In this document: one piece after another, positions 35,001-48,835 of the stretch
Numbering within the stretch: position 1 is the first letter of the stretch
Layout of the letters: the number at the start of each line of letters is the position of its first letter
Assembly: GCA_014529385.2 (NCBI GenBank)
Contig: CM043958.1
Location: 143,116,734 to 143,180,733, forward strand
Length of the DNA: 64,000 bases
Direction of reading: 5' to 3'
From: Adiantum capillus-veneris
Lineage: Eukaryota > Streptophyta > Polypodiopsida > Polypodiales > Pteridaceae
Program-made: the position numbers and the translations under genes
The notes under the pieces: generated by a model
Database searches by the model: none
Told to the model about the DNA's origin: nothing
Seen by the model: only the letters and a program-made list of their open reading frames with translations

Positions 35001-36654
35001 GACGATTTCTATGCAAACTCCGAGCTTGACGATTTGTAGTGGTTAAGGCACATATGCTGTAGAGATTGAAGGTTGAAGACTCTTATGGATTGCAAGATTT
35101 CTTGCTACAGAGAAGATTGCTTGCTACAGAGAGTATATGGCCTCAGAGGGCGTAACTTGAGAGCAAGAGATGGTGGAGGTTAGCGCAAGAGATGGCTGAG
35201 GTTAGCAGCAAGAGGTTTGAAGGCAAGACGAGAGGGCTGAGGTTAGCGCATTAGATGGCTGAGGTTAGCGCAAGAGATGGGCAAGAGGTTAGCACAAGGA
35301 GCTTTGAAGGCAAGACTTGCAGGTCTGCAGCATAGAAAGGCTAAACTAATAATAAAATAAGAGCCAGCGCATCTTGTACCCGTTTTTGGAAAAGATAAAA
35401 GTAGCGTTTTTTTTTTGTTAACACACACGTCCTTTTGGTTTTAGCTTTAGCTCTACATACTGGGTTGTACCCGTTTTTTGGAATCGAACTAGATACCGAA
35501 AGGAGGTTAGGTGACCGGCATACAAGGAGAGTGCGAGCAGGTGTGTTTTTCTTCCAGAGAGGTGGCTTTAAGAGGTGCGGACGGCCGTTGGCCTTACACA
35601 AGACGCTAACGCAAGGCCTGAATAACGTTTTTTAATGCAAGAAAGCAATTGAAAAATCGCATTATATATAAAAAATCAAATCTTTCTGTAACACTTTCAA
35701 TGCATTGTTTGGGGAAAGTGTCCGCTTAAAATAAATATTGTAAAATTCGGACAAATGCAACAAATAGACATAGCCTTGGTTTTACCTTGTTAATCCTCTA
35801 AGGCAATGTACTTTGTCCCATATATTATCTCAAATGAGTTCTACTTTGTAGTATGTCTGATCCAAGAGTGGGGGAGACCCTCAGCTAGAGCTTTCCTTCG
35901 ATTACACATACAGCTAATCTGGCCTTGTTTCATGGAACTTTGGAATCTATCTCAAACTAACCTGTGTTGTCGAAGGCACATGTACAACTATTTGCATCCC
36001 TCACCATATTACCTGTTTGGGGCATAGTCCCAATGCTGGTAGATTAGCTTAGTGCTCACATATCCCGGTCTGTAGTGTAAATTGGGCTTGCAAATTAAAT
36101 ATTCCCAATCATAATACCATGGGACCTTGATTTTCAAGCTTAAAAATCTCAGGCTTAGTTTTCAGTTATTTTTTCCGACCATATCTGACGCTTGCCAGCT
36201 TTTCATCTGTGCATCGATCTTCATCTCTCTACCTACTGTCGAATGTGGAAGTTATGAGCTCTTGTCGGAGACTGCCGAGGCTTGGTTCTAACTAATCATC
36301 GCGTGACCATGCCCGTAGCTCAGCAGTGTGCAAACACTCTAAAATACGGTTGGAGAGGGTATTTGGGATTTGTGCATGGGATATTGAAGAGGGTAGGTGA
36401 AATTCGCTTGTCATTACTATGCACGATTCACTCAAAATCTTAAAACTCAAAGTGAATTATTTTTATTATAATATATTTGATAAAGCTATGATTGTTGTTC
36501 TTGGGAACACGAACATGCAATCCTCTTGGCGGCTTGCGGTTATGAATAGGATTTTAAGCATATAAGTCTATTATATTTACACCCGTTGTATCATTCAAAA
36601 CCATGCCAATGCTTGCTCATATTTCTTACCTTCTGCTCTGCACACTATTAACCC
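35001..36654. other. Divergent intergenic region between methyltransferase and MULE genes
   Basis: No gene is seen. At 35150-35320 there is a short imperfect minisatellite built on GCAAGAGATGGCTGAGGTTA. The remainder is AT-rich and must hold the promoters of the two outward-facing genes. Confidence 0.5.
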
Positions 36655-39478
36655 ATGGGGAGATGTATTACAGTTTTTGGTCCAAGGTGTGGACAGAAGC
36701 TAGTGCTTATGTTTGATACCAGAATTTATTCGTTGACAGTTGCTTCTTTGCAAGAACATTTTGAGCTTCGTGATGCTAATTTTTGTCTTTGTCCATTAAC
36801 ATTATCTGGACCGCAAGTCAAGGTAGAAGCTACTATATCATCAGATGGTGAACAAACTTTTATGCTTGATCATGAGCAGCACCAGCTCTACAAGGTGGAT
36901 ATGAGAAGTGAGGATCAGATTGATGCTGGCATTGGCAGAGTTTCTCAAGACAAGAAAGACAAGAAATTACCTCTCTCAAAGATCAATGCAAGTGTGATTG
37001 ACATGATTAAGTGCATGCCATTGCAAAGCAATTTGTATATTGCGCTCCATCAAGCCAAGAAAGTGGTCTCTACTGATGAGCTCCCAGCTCATTATGATGG
37101 GTATATTGCTTTTGAATTACCGCCAGCTGGTCATTGTTCAGGTATGAGTGGTATGGAACAAATACATGATAGTCACATGTGGACAGAGTATGTTACTTGT
37201 AGTAGTGATAGTTTTGATGGTGTTGTCAGATTTAGTAGATGCTCTGGGCATTTGCGTTGCATCAACATTGATTGTCCATTTTATTTGCGTTCAAATATGT
37301 CCAATGAGTCTCAATGGCGAGGTCGGCTTGTTAAATCTAGTCTGAAAGGGTTGATCTCTTCTCAGTATGGCACACTGGTATGCACTCATTGTGGACAAAT
37401 TCCCGAATGTGTTTCTACATGTCCTGCAGTTATTTACTATTGTTTTCCTAGAGATAAGCATAACTGTACTAGGTGTGCTTTGCATCTTGGAGAACATAAT
37501 CATCCATGTTCAGAAGGGAGGAGTCGGATGGTTGAAAGTCACATTGATGAAATGTTGCTTGATCGTGCAAGTCGAGATCCTTTGGTGATTGCAAAACAAT
37601 TGGAACGGGCCACCACCCATTATCTTATCATGGAAAAGCTTATTGGAGCAGGTTCAACAGCAACTACTATGATTGAAGATTTGGAATTTTCTGAATTCCT
37701 TGACATTGTGACTCCCCTTTCAAATAAAAGGAGAGTGGAACGAAGCTTGGAGTCTGCAAAAAGATCAAAGAATATCACTTCAAAGGGTCTTGAGGCAGTG
37801 CTTGACTTGAAAAGCAAGTGCAGATATCCTTTCATCCATAGTATCCTTTTCCCAGGCCAATTGGGTGAAAAGGTACAACCTCATGTATTTAAAATGTCAA
37901 TTAAGGGACCAGGCAGTGGAGTTGATGGTGAATCGGATGCGCCCTGGAGGTAATTTAGAGCAAATGTGGGTGCACTTTGATCATGTTCACCATGTACAAG
38001 GATGGCCGACTATGTCAGCGCATGTCTATGACCCTTACGTGCGAGAGCTGCTCACCATTGCAACTGCTGAGTTTAGCGTGGAAAATAAATATGCTCAGAT
38101 TGAATTTTGGAAGATGCTGAACAATGTGGTTAAGGAACAGGGTTTTGATAAGCCAGAGTTCAGGGGATTTATGGCAGATGAAGCCAGTGCCAATTGGATT
38201 GTTGTGCGTACTGTTTATTTTGGAGGAGCAAAGAGGTCTATTCCAAACAAAGAGAGATCATGTTTGTTTCATTGGGAGCAAAGTATGGTTCGACATACTG
38301 GCAAGTGCATCCGTCCCGCATTTCAAGAGGAGCACAAGATTTTGTGCCGCAAGTGGAGAACTGCACCTACAGAGAATGTGGCTGAGCATTGTAAGGGAGA
38401 GCTTAGAAGATTTTGGAAAACAGGAATGGCCATTGAAGGGGAGATTGCTTTGTTGGAGACATGGTTGGCTTGGTGGGATGTACGAGTGCCTCATTGGGGG
38501 GAAAGATTTGTATCACAAGATGCTGCAGGAATATTTGATAGCCACAGGCCAGAGTATGTTACAATGACAACTTCAATTGGTGGGCTTCAGGCCAAAAAAA
38601 AAACTCCAAGAGATATCCAATATCCCGAAGTAAATATAGCAAAGTCAGTTTGCGCAATAAGGAGAACAAAACCTGGGCGAAAGATGACTTGTTTTGGTGT
38701 GGTGTCAAAAGATGGAGATAGATGTGGGTGGTTCATTAATGATTGTTCAATGGATGCCAAAATAGGGGTGCCAGCTCCTTGTTTTTGGGGTCACAAAAAA
38801 TATCCTCCATCTGGTTCACAACAGGGAGGCCTTGTGGAAGGGTACATTTGGTTTTGTAACTCCAATAACATGCACAAGTGGAAGGTTCACAGCATAGTTG
38901 AAGGGCCACCAGGTCCAGCTCCCGGTGTTTGGGTGGTTGTAGAGGGCACAAATTTGCAACCTCAAGAGGTAACGCAATTGCAAGGAAATGGTTTTGTTTT
39001 GCAAGCAGGAGTGACATCAGCAACAAGAATGCATGAAACAGTTCCATTGAACCAAAGAGTTGCTAGCAACGTCCGTCCCAAATTTAGAGATGGAAAGATT
39101 GTGAAATGGAGAGCATGATTAACAAAGGAGTTTCATGGCAAGATTGAAGTGGGTAGAACCATGGCAGCAGAGTTGGTGCGAGAGGTCATTGTGGTTTGCA
39201 ATGAAACACATGTTTTCTATGTTAAGACTGTGGGGTCAAGTGCAAAGGGAGTGACATACTCTGTGACAATGTCAGATTTTCCTAGATGTACTTGCGAGGA
39301 TTTTCAAAACCGAGAAAGCAAGCGCCTTGTGTATATGCCATGTAAGCACATTTACTTCATATTTCTGCAAGTACTTGGCCTTGACCCTCATGCTCATGAG
39401 TTCATGCATCAGGCTGCTCTAATGAAATTGGAGTTAGTCCAAGCACTTGGAGGTTCACGGGTGTTGATGCAGCCTTAA
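36655..39478 (+). pseudogene. Mutator-like (MULE) transposase with GCM-like and SWIM zinc fingers, broken
   Basis: Part 1 (36655-37953) has an N-terminal domain of about 170 residues. A Cys-rich region follows, with CSGHLRCINIDCPFYL, LVCTHCGQIPEC and an LGEHNHP end typical of WRKY-GCM1/FLYWCH fingers of MULEs. Part 2 (37865-39118) is in another frame, so there is a frameshift near 37917. It holds the catalytic core: HVYDPYVRELLTIA (probable first Asp), GFMADEASANW (second Asp), ERSCLFHWEQS, and LAWWDVRVPHWGE. A TGA at 39116-39118 interrupts it, then part 3 continues in the same frame with a SWIM finger (CTCEDF, then PCKHIYFIF). MULE transposases cut and paste DNA between terminal inverted repeats and give 9-11 bp target duplications. 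It lies head to head with the methyltransferase gene. Confidence 0.8.
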
Positions 39479-41129
39479 AGGCTTGTGGACCTTGCAATGG
39501 TTTTGAGAAGTAGTTTTTTGGGTGATATGTGCTTATCGGTATTAACTTTTGCCTCAAATATTCTTGTGCGGCATTATTTTAGTTGTTGCGCTCTCCATTT
39601 TGATTTGTAGATGCGATACACCTTTTTGCTTAATTTCAATGTTGATGGAAGGTTTTTGGCATGTGTTAGCGATAGAACAATTTAAAAATTATTTTCATAT
39701 GTAAAGAAACTATGTAGGGAGTGTCTCTAACCAATAAAAGTCCAAGATATATACAACTAATATATTGTACAAGGATATAAAAAAACATTGTAAGTTCTGC
39801 AAAGTTTATGGTTTGCTCAATTTTGTGTCAAAAAAATTATAAGTTTTGCTCGGTTTCCCCCTTGCTCGATTATGTTTGCTCGGATTTTGGGATTCCCCAA
39901 CAAAGAATGCAAGAAGACATATCATGAATCCTTTCCAATAGTCTAGTAGTCTTTGAGTTCTTCTTCATTGCAACCTAATGTAGTAGGGAGCATAATTCTT
40001 ACAAATAGATTGTGTTGTAGGAATTAGAAAACAAAAGCCATCAAAACATAGGGATAATATTACAAAAATGTATAGCTCAAAGAAGAGATCCTTTCATTAA
40101 ATCCTTGGTTTTACATTGTTTTCATGAAAGATTGTCATGCAAGTGCAGTTCTACCTACATCTCTCTAAGGGAGAGAGAAATCAACACAATAAACACCCTT
40201 TCTACAAACTTTGAAAGGCACCTCCATCCTTTTTTACCTAACTAAGCACCACTTGCTATATGAACAACCAAAAAGGAGGTGAAAAATTCGGCCATACAAT
40301 GTAAGCCCTTTAACACTAGTTTTGTAATTGGGCATTCAAGTGTCCTAAGACACTTTGGTGTCGTATCTTCCTACCAAGTTTTGGTAATCTTTTTGTCAAG
40401 CTAGAAATAAGAACCTACACCTTGTTTCTACCATAGGCTGGTTATGAGGCAAAAATCAAAGAGGGTTTTTTTCCATGTCAAAATACAAGCTCCTTTTGAG
40501 ATATTAAACACAAGTTATAAGTTAAATTTTTTATTAAATTTACAGCTATTTTGTCAAAAATATCATCAAATCCTCATAACATCTTGGGTAATTGATGGGT
40601 TTCTATGTTTGTAAATAGGAATTACGGTTTCAAAACTATGCAATGCCATTGTAGGACTAGTTTCCAAAAAGCCACTTCTGAGTTATAAAAAAAAAACCCA
40701 TTATTGAAAGGATGCTAACAACGACAAAAATGTTCGCCTTCCAAAGGTCCTCCCATGAAATTAGGGTTGTTTTAATGCAAGTTGACAAGTGCAAATGCAT
40801 CTATAGGTCAAAACCAAGAGACTATATATCTTTTTTGGATCCCTAATTCATTGAAATTGTGTTGCTTGAATCTTATCTTGAAGTTTTTAACATGCAATTT
40901 TTTTTTCAAAATCAAAGTTTTGGGCGTCCCAAGTGTGTTCATACAATGCATCTTGACATAGCTTATTGATTTGTACATCTCTTTGCAGATTTCAATGCAT
41001 AGGTCTCAAGAATCAAGACACAAAATTTCTCTCGTGCACATTTTTGAAGTTTTGCTATATTCCAAAATTATACCTTGCTAAATCATGTTTAGTTGTTGCC
41101 TTAAGTGTTCAATGGATAGAGTAAGCATT

Positions 41130-41131
<2 letters not shown>
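39479..41131. other. Gene-free AT-rich spacer
   Basis: No coding frame or clear repeat. The only notable words are three CTCGG/GCTCG motifs at 39840-39900, inverse to those at 29210-29440. Confidence 0.6.

Positions 41132-41202
<71 letters not shown>
41132..41202. repeat. (CT)n microsatellite
   Basis: About 35 CT units. An imperfect repeat built on TTAACGCA and AAAGGCAGTTTTAT follows at 41330-41650. Confidence 0.95.
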
Positions 41203-41204
<2 letters not shown>

Positions 41205-41711
41205 GCTCGCCAACAGCACCTCGGCCTCTCTGTCTCAAAGCTGGCCAATAGCACCCTATCTAAAAGTGAGCCAACAATACCCCTAAGCGGCCTCTCTCTC
41301 CCTCTCAATCAAGCCTCTCCTCATGCATGTGCATTAATGCAGGGGTCTCTCCCCATCAAGCCTCTCCTCAGGAGTTTGCATTAACACATGCAGATATATT
41401 AACGCAGATTGACATGTATGAAAGGCAGTTTTATTATGCTATTAACGCATGTTGATCTAGATAAAAGGCAGTTGTATTATGCTTAAAGGTAGTTTTATGC
41501 ATTAACACAGATTATTCAGCCTGATTATAAAAGGAAAGTCTATTTGATAACAGTTCTATGCTAGATATAAGGTAATGTTAACGCAGGTGGGTTTTATGCG
41601 TTAAAATAGTTTTATGTGTTAAAATAGTTTTATGCATTTGTGTTAACGCATGCAAGTTTTGCCAGTGTATTCAGCAAGAAGCACACCTTGGGAGATTTTA
41701 GTCGTTCAAAT

Positions 41712-41827
<116 letters not shown>

Positions 41828-41999
41828 TTAATCATTTGTTTTTGTTTTTTTTAAGTTACATTTCTCCTTGCGCTCAACCTTCTTCTAGTAAGCTCTCTTG
41901 CCCTTGCTCTCACATAGCAATTTGTTTAACCGGCCGCCTTCTAATTCTCCCCTCCCTTCTTCTTCTTCTTCTCTCTCAAGCTCATAGTAGCCTTTCTAT

Positions 42000-43250
42000 C
42001 AAAAAATGGGGGAAAAATGTCCAAAAAAAATGTCGATGCTATGGAAAAAAAGAATAGAAATAAAAGTATTCTTTGAAAAATTTGTTGATGAAATGGAGAA
42101 AAGGAATAGAAAAAAGTCGGTGCAGTTGACAAAAGGAATGAGAGAAAAGTTATTTTTTTTTAAATCTACCTTTTTCTTAGTTCAGGTCTCCATTGGTAAT
42201 TTTTTATTTAAAAAAATTCATTGGTAGTTTTTTTAAAATAGAAATAAAAGTATTTTTTAGAAAAAAAAGTCGGTGCAATGAGAAAAAAAAGAAGAGAGAG
42301 AAAAGGGGTTTTTTTTAATAACTTTTTGCTCTAATTGTTTTTCCAATTGTAATTTTTTTTTAAATATAATCTAATAGATAATAGATGGATATTAAATTAA
42401 AAGATAGATACATTAAAAGAAAAAAGAAATAGAGAGAAAAGTTGTTTTTTATTAAATACTTTTCTCTTTTTTCCTTTTTTCCATTGGTAATTTCTTTTAA
42501 ATTTTCATTGGTATTTTTTTTAAATAGATATAGAGATAGAAATAAAAGTGTTTTTTGGAAAAAAATAATCGGTGCAATGAAAAAAAAGAGATGAAAAAGT
42601 GATTTTTTTTACAAATAACTTTTCTCTCTTATCCTTTTTTCCATTGGTAATTTTTAAATAAAATTACTAGATAATACATAATAGATTGATATTAAAGTAA
42701 AAGATAGATAGTGTAGTATTAAATAGAAAAAAGTCATTGAAAAAGAAGTCGATACAAAAAAATATATAATCAATTTTCAATAAAAAGGAAAAAAAAGATA
42801 GTGCAATATAAATATAATATTGTAATTCAAAAAACTTTATTGCTCAAAAGTGTTTTTTAAAAAATAGAAAAATTTATATGGATGAATATCAAATAGTAAA
42901 TAATATGAAATTACTAAATATTAAATTAAGAAAAAAAGATAGTGTAGTATTAAATAGAAAACAATTATATTGCTTAAAAGTGTATTAAACAAATTAAAAT
43001 ACTATATATATATCAAATAATTAATAAATATTTAAAATTTACTAAATATCAAATAGAGAAAAAAAATATTAAATAGATATTAAAAAAAGAGAGAAAAAGC
43101 TACTAGATATTAAATAGAGAAAAAAAGAAAGTGTAGTTTTAAATAGAAAAAAAAAGTAGATAGATGTAAAATAGAAAAAAAGTTGAGAGTAGATAGATGT
43201 AAAATAGAAAAAAGTTGAGAGTAAATGAAATAACTAAAATAATTAAATCT
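42000..43250. repeat. AT-rich degenerate minisatellite, period about 180-300 bp
   Basis: The word GAAATAAAAGTATTTTTT followed by AAAGTCGGTGCAATGA recurs at about 42057, 42240 and 42539. TATTAAATTAAAAGATAGAT recurs at about 42389 and 42688. The array then decays into A-rich text. No gene is seen. Confidence 0.75.
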
Positions 43251-44740
43251 ACATATTCTATTAGTTTTTGTAGTTGATATACTCACAATAAATTCAAATT
43301 GATTTGTGTTGACTATTGTGCAAGAATCATTACTACTCATATCATCTGCTAATGGATCTTCACGAGTAATATTTCTATCAAGGATTGGTTGGGTGTTACC
43401 ATCTTTCCCTCAAAATTGATGAGCAAATAGGGCTAGGACATGTTTCTATGAGAGAGATGGGACAACACAGACCCTTAAATGCAGTGTCCTCACTTGGTTT
43501 TGGTTGTGACAAATGGTTACTAAAACTATATATAGTAAGTGATGTTCCTCAACAACTGAAACAAAATGTACGCAACCTTGGACCGTGTGTATTCCATGTG
43601 TAAGCTTGAGTTTTTTGTGGGTCTTTGCTATTCTATTTTTCTTTGTCTCTCATTCAAGGACTTAATTGAAATGGCAATTACAATTTATTTTCTTGAGGGA
43701 TATGAAAGAATTTATTGTGAAAATTAAGTGTAGTGATGGGTAAAGGTTTTACTGATAGCCTTCGGGCAGCTTCTCTTCTTCTTTGTTGCCTTGGTGGTCC
43801 TTTTTCGGAGTTTCATTCACCATATGTACATAGCATACCGGAGGTACCGCGGTTGTACCAAACTGTGATCACAAATTATCGTCATAAACACATTAATTTG
43901 ATTCAAACCAAATCATGTATGCTATGAGAAGCTATGTTTGTTTTTTATGTTTTCTTTCATTTTGTATTAGTCTATGTGTATTTATGTGTATTGTGAGGTA
44001 TGGCTTATCTTTGATTTCTTTTTGGCTCCATAGGCCCCCACTCTGCCGTAGGCAAAGGAAGTCTCACTCCTAAGTTTTTCATGTCATGATCCACATGCCA
44101 AAAGAATTAAAATCTCCTTGTGTGACAAGTTGATACACTCACATACAATAAAACATGTGTTTCAAGAATATATCAAATTTGTTTTCAAAAGAGAAGCTCG
44201 TGACATGCATGTGCATGCTTTTCAAAGGTTTAATTTGCCCAAGTTTCCCATTTGAGAGAGATTCTGATAAAATGAAACTCTTTTTTTCAAATCCACAAGA
44301 GAGATAATTTCAAAAACTAGCCTTTGAATACATACACAAGCTGTTCTATTTGTTATAACATATGACACCATGAGCTAGCTTAGGCCCATGTCATCACTAG
44401 CTCACGCCCATGTCAGACACGAGTGTCAAACAAGTCCAAAAAGAGCATGGTTGGGCACCTGTGCTGTCACACGATGGGGTGGACCCCATTATGTATCATT
44501 TTTTTGAACGCTCAGAGCACTAAGCAATAATAGCCTACTGTGTAAACACGTCGAGGTTTTAGCAAGGGTGTCGCGGCTCAAAACGTGTGATATGCCTTCC
44601 CGCCAAGATAGTTTTGCATGTCCGCATATAGGCAACGATGGGCGAGAGGGTCAAGCCGGAGCATTTTGTGCTCTTGCGGACGTTGCAGCAGACCCTTGTG
44701 TTTTTGCCACCTCAAGTGCACACACGTTCAGGCAGACATG
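43251..44740. other. Spacer, no supported gene
   Basis: Short plus-strand frames at 43385-43603 and 43733-43927 show no recognisable domain and no exon pattern that I could support. Confidence 0.4.
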
Positions 44741-44830
44741 TATGACAGAGGCCTTAGTTGGAAGAGGATTGGACTTGCATCACTAAGGTGGTGGGTTCAA
44801 CCCCCACTAAGGGCCCTTAGCGATATCTCT
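44740..44830 (+). repeat. tRNA-like SINE fragment
   Basis: Has an A-box-like TTAGTTGGAAGAGG and, 34 bases later, a B-box-like GGTTCAACCCC within GGTGGTGGGTTCAACCCCCACT. The cloverleaf is not complete, so this looks like the head of a tRNA-derived SINE and not a functional tRNA gene. Confidence 0.4.
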
Positions 44831-45099
44831 AAGCAAAAGATGGTCTCGCGTGTCCGGTCTGATGTACGGTGTTGGTGACATAAAAAAAGGTGACTTGTCA
44901 ACACTTGAAAAATAAAAATATATTTTTAATCTTAAAAACAAGATTCTGATAACGCGATCATATACCACATATTGTAGCGTCGATCTAAACTTTGTTAAGG
45001 GTTGACAAAAGACACAATCTCTTATTAGGTTATCTCTTATTAGGTATTAGGTTATAGTGTCTGTGTTGCATACATTAATTTATTAATCCACCAGATTCC

Positions 45100-45995
45100 C
45101 TGCTGAGATTATTAGCCGAAGGAAAAGTCGGCTCTCCTGGGGTTCCCATGGCGAGGCCCAAGATTCCCCACCCACGGAACATCGTCAACAGGTCACTGCA
45201 TTCAGCTGCAGACAGCACTTGTCTCTATTGTCTGTGCCCTTTGTTGCGCAACCTCATGCTCTGCATTGCGAGCATCGTCGTCCTTCTCATCGCATCCCTG
45301 CTCAACACACCTACTAGAGAGAGAGAGAGAGAAAGAGAGTGGAGTCTTGCGCCTTGCTGTGATCCTTGCATGCATGGGGTCAGTGGTCACCATCGCAGTC
45401 CTTCCCTCTCTTTGCGCCCGCCCTCAAACCCCCGTTTCGCTCCTCCCAAAGCATGCCCATGGCATCATCATCTGGCTTTACAAAGCAAACCCCCCCCCCT
45501 CCCCAACACACGCACAAAAAAACAATGCGCCCAAAAAAATCTTCAGACGCGGCACCGCTCTCTCTCTTCTCTCTCCCTCTCTCTCCTCCACGTGCTGGGT
45601 CCATCATTTTTCTCCTCGAAGGCATCAGAGCATCTACCCGCATTCCAGTTAATTTCACCTGCTTCGAAAATTAGAGCCACATATTGGGTCCATTTCGCAT
45701 ACCTTTAATTAATTAAAGGTCAACATTCCATTAGACACTATTAGCAAAACCAAAACATCCCTTTCTTTGCCCGTTCCCACGCAGACAGGCATGCCTCGTG
45801 CCCGTGCTTCTTCGTTGCCCTATTGCGTGACCTGCAAGTCTTCCATGTCTCGTTCACGAACGGCCCATCTTCATCATTCACTACCCAGTTTAGCTCTGCT
45901 TCTCTCCTGCGTTCCCCACCTCCTCTACGACCCACATGCACCCCTGTCTTCGCCTCATGGCTATCAGCTCTAATACCCAGCAAACTCTCCACTAG

Positions 45996-46032
<37 letters not shown>

Positions 46033-46600
46033 CGCTTGGTCGAGAGGCCATGGAGACTTACGCTACTGGCCTAATTGTGCAGCACCACCATCCCCATCGA
46101 GGTCCATGCTTTGCGATGTTGCGACAGCCAGTTTCCTCCTACCCCAAAGATACTCCACTGCACGGTTTACAGACAAACGACGCACATCAGGGCTGCCACC
46201 GACACAGCAGACTCTCTGTCTCTCCACGCGACATCCTCTCCAAAATGCCTTTCAAATCTTCCAAAATTTCCAAAATATCCCCGGTTATGCAGGCTTTGGA
46301 GATGAACTGCTTCAATATTATTGCCGTTTTTTGCGAGGTAATTTGTGACAAACTACATGCCAAGGACTCAAAAATGGATCTAGATTGTCGGAAAGGAATA
46401 AAAATTAGAAAATTTTGAAGAATCCAACCAAAATAGATACAAACTTATTTTGAGAATTTTTGACATTTGAGGGGTATTTTCGAAATTTTTCCTGAATATT
46501 GCATCTCTCGGAAAAAAAATCCACTTTTTTTTCGTCTCTCTCTCGTTCACGTCCATGCCCATGCAACACTAACTTCACCTTTCATCTAAACTCTTTTAAC
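45100..46600. other. C/T-rich region with overlapping chance reading frames
   Basis: Several frames overlap in all three phases (45148-45708, 45266-45652, 46050-46418), a sign of low stop density and not of coding. An (AC)n tract lies at about 46001-46029. It could be a promoter/leader region; no gene is supported. Confidence 0.45.
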
Positions 46601-46628
46601 TTCTCTTAACTAATAGCAAAGAGTAAAA

Positions 46629-46772
46629 GGCATCACTTTTGTTTCTCTCAAGGAAAAGGTATCTCCTGAGATTCTACCATAAACAACTCAAGAAAAGAAA
46701 GGCATCACTTTTGTTTCTCTCAAGGAAAAGGTATCTCCTGAGATTCTACCATAAACAACTCAAAAAAAAGAT
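46629..46772. repeat. 72-bp tandem duplication
   Basis: GGCATCACTTTTGTTTCTCT and the bases after it recur at 46701 with a 72-base period, almost identical. 72 is a multiple of 3, so a chance frame runs through both copies. Confidence 0.9.
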
Positions 46773-47649
46773 TGTAGGGACATATATATTTGGAAGGAAA
46801 TTTGGGGATTCCAACAACACATCATGGATGAGAAAGCATGAAAGGGACACATGATTTGCTAGACTTCACAAATGATTTTTTTGGCATATTCAGGAAATGG
46901 AAGTTCAAGATTATAAGGATGTAAGATGGGTATATTTTTTAATAGACCCCACAACCAAACCCACAAACCCCTGTTGTGATATGTGGAATGGGTGTAAGTT
47001 TAGACCTCCACACTCTTATAATATTATGCCATCAATCAACATATCCTTTGGAGGAAGAGCATGTGGTGGATTGAATGATAAATTAAGTGCTTTGGGGAAT
47101 GAAATCATTTTAGCCTTTTGGAATCTTGGCTTGAAGAAGGTAGGATGTCAATTGCACTTGTAAAGGTGAACCATCACAGGTGGTAAGTAGCATGCAAATT
47201 GTTTGAACAATTGGAAACTGAATGAAATCTAAAACCATTTGACCTCTTAAGGTCGTAGTACTCCAATGTGGAACTCCCTTTCTACTGCAATTTGTGGAAA
47301 CCCATTCTAACAAGGAACATACAATTTTCCTGTGCACTCCAAGGTAATTTGGATTTTAAATGATCACCCAAAGAGAAAGGCAATAACCAAAAGGTAACTA
47401 TGTGGGTCTAGCCATTTATTATTTGGAAAATAAGCCTTTCATTTGGTGATCCTAACTGGTTATGGACACATATAACTTTGGCTCTACCATCAAGTTGTTA
47501 TTAGTTGGAGAAAGAGGGTGAAAACTTTAAGGAGAAAACAGCAATTGACCCTTGCGACATCGTAATTGTTGCACAATCGTAAACTCGTGTTCGTTTTCCA
47601 ATAGCAATCAAGCTGTTCCCAATACAAACAAAAAGACTCTTGGTACCCT

Positions 47650-47725
47650 GTCTCAAACGAGTTAGCATGTGGTGAGGCTTTTGTTCTTCCTAACAAGATG
47701 GTCACAGGTTCAATTCACATGCGTG
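47650..47725 (+). repeat. Second tRNA-like SINE fragment
   Basis: Shows an A-box-like GTTAGCATGTGGTGAGG and a B-box-like GGTTCAATTC about 35 bases apart, followed by unique text. A weak match; possibly a degraded SINE head. Confidence 0.3.
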
Positions 47726-48690
47726 TTCTCTAGGTGTATGTACTTGTGATGGGAGGGCCTTTTATTCTTAAACACTTTTTTGTTAATTTGTGATTGCAAC
47801 ATGTTGTGGATGTTGGTGCTTATGAAGGTGGCACTCTAAGGATTTAGCCTAGTATTAGATGCACTTGATTTGATCTTTTTTGGGTAGGGGGAAGTTGCCC
47901 CCACCCTTCGCTTGTTTTGATATCCCCCCCCCCCCAATCGTGGGCTTGATTCTTAGCAGCACTCAAGTTATTCTCAAGGAAGGTAAAGTTTAGGGAGGCA
48001 TTACACCGGGGAGGGTGGAATGTATATTTCTACTAGGGGAGCCTTGAAAATGATTATTTCTTAGGTTGTTTATTGGAACCACATCGTGGGTGCACAGGTA
48101 GTGCAATTTCACATGGTTCGATGTCTTACGTAAAGAGGATCGGATCGACACATGTCCGGTTGGAAACATAAGTTTCTCCGTTGATACTGAAAAAATGTTT
48201 GCTGATTTTCATGGTCGAAATTTGGGCTTTTTTTAAATTTTTTTAGAGAGTACATGAACTTTGAAACACACGCACACACCCTATATACAACGGCCTCACA
48301 AGTAGGGAGAGAGGCATCCCAACACGTATAGATCCTAGCAAATACGTATGAATTTTGGGCATTTTGCGTATGGATCCCAATAATTACCCAAGATTTTTCT
48401 AATAAATCCGAGCTGTCAAACTTATATGTCTTGATTTAGATGCATAAATACATCCATCGAGTACACGTCTACGTGTCACATTGGAAGGCTTCCTAGAAAT
48501 TCTTGGCTGGCTGACGTAGGCTAAGGGCAAATCCAAGAGAAGTTGGAAAGGTGTTCTCGACACTGTCGCAATGAAATTGAAACTCAATGGGCAAAAGGGG
48601 CAATCCTCATCATTGATCAAGGGAAAGAGGGAGAGAGGTGGCCTTATTAATTTTGTTATGACCGGGTGGGGGCCTTGCGCGCCGACCCCT
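47726..48690. other. Spacer, nothing supported
   Basis: Includes a C10 homopolymer at about 47926. No gene is seen. Confidence 0.5.
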
Positions 48691-48784
48691 CTTGAACAGT
48701 GATCATGTGGAGGTTATAAATAAGTACCCGCCCTCATTCACAGGTAAGTCGAGAGCGTACACAATCACAAAATTCAGTCCAAAG

Positions 48785-48786
<2 letters not shown>

Positions 48787-48835
<49 letters not shown>

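Noticed and set aside
36310-36345. tRNA-like CCCGTAGCTCAGCAG
   Set aside because: It looks like an A-box, but no matching B-box or stems follow.
37148-37588. Alternative-frame proteins inside the MULE gene
   Set aside because: They overlap the zinc-finger region of the transposase and have no domain of their own.
45148-46418. Long overlapping plus-strand frames suggesting a gene
   Set aside because: All three phases are open over C/T-rich DNA, there is no domain and no consistent exon structure.
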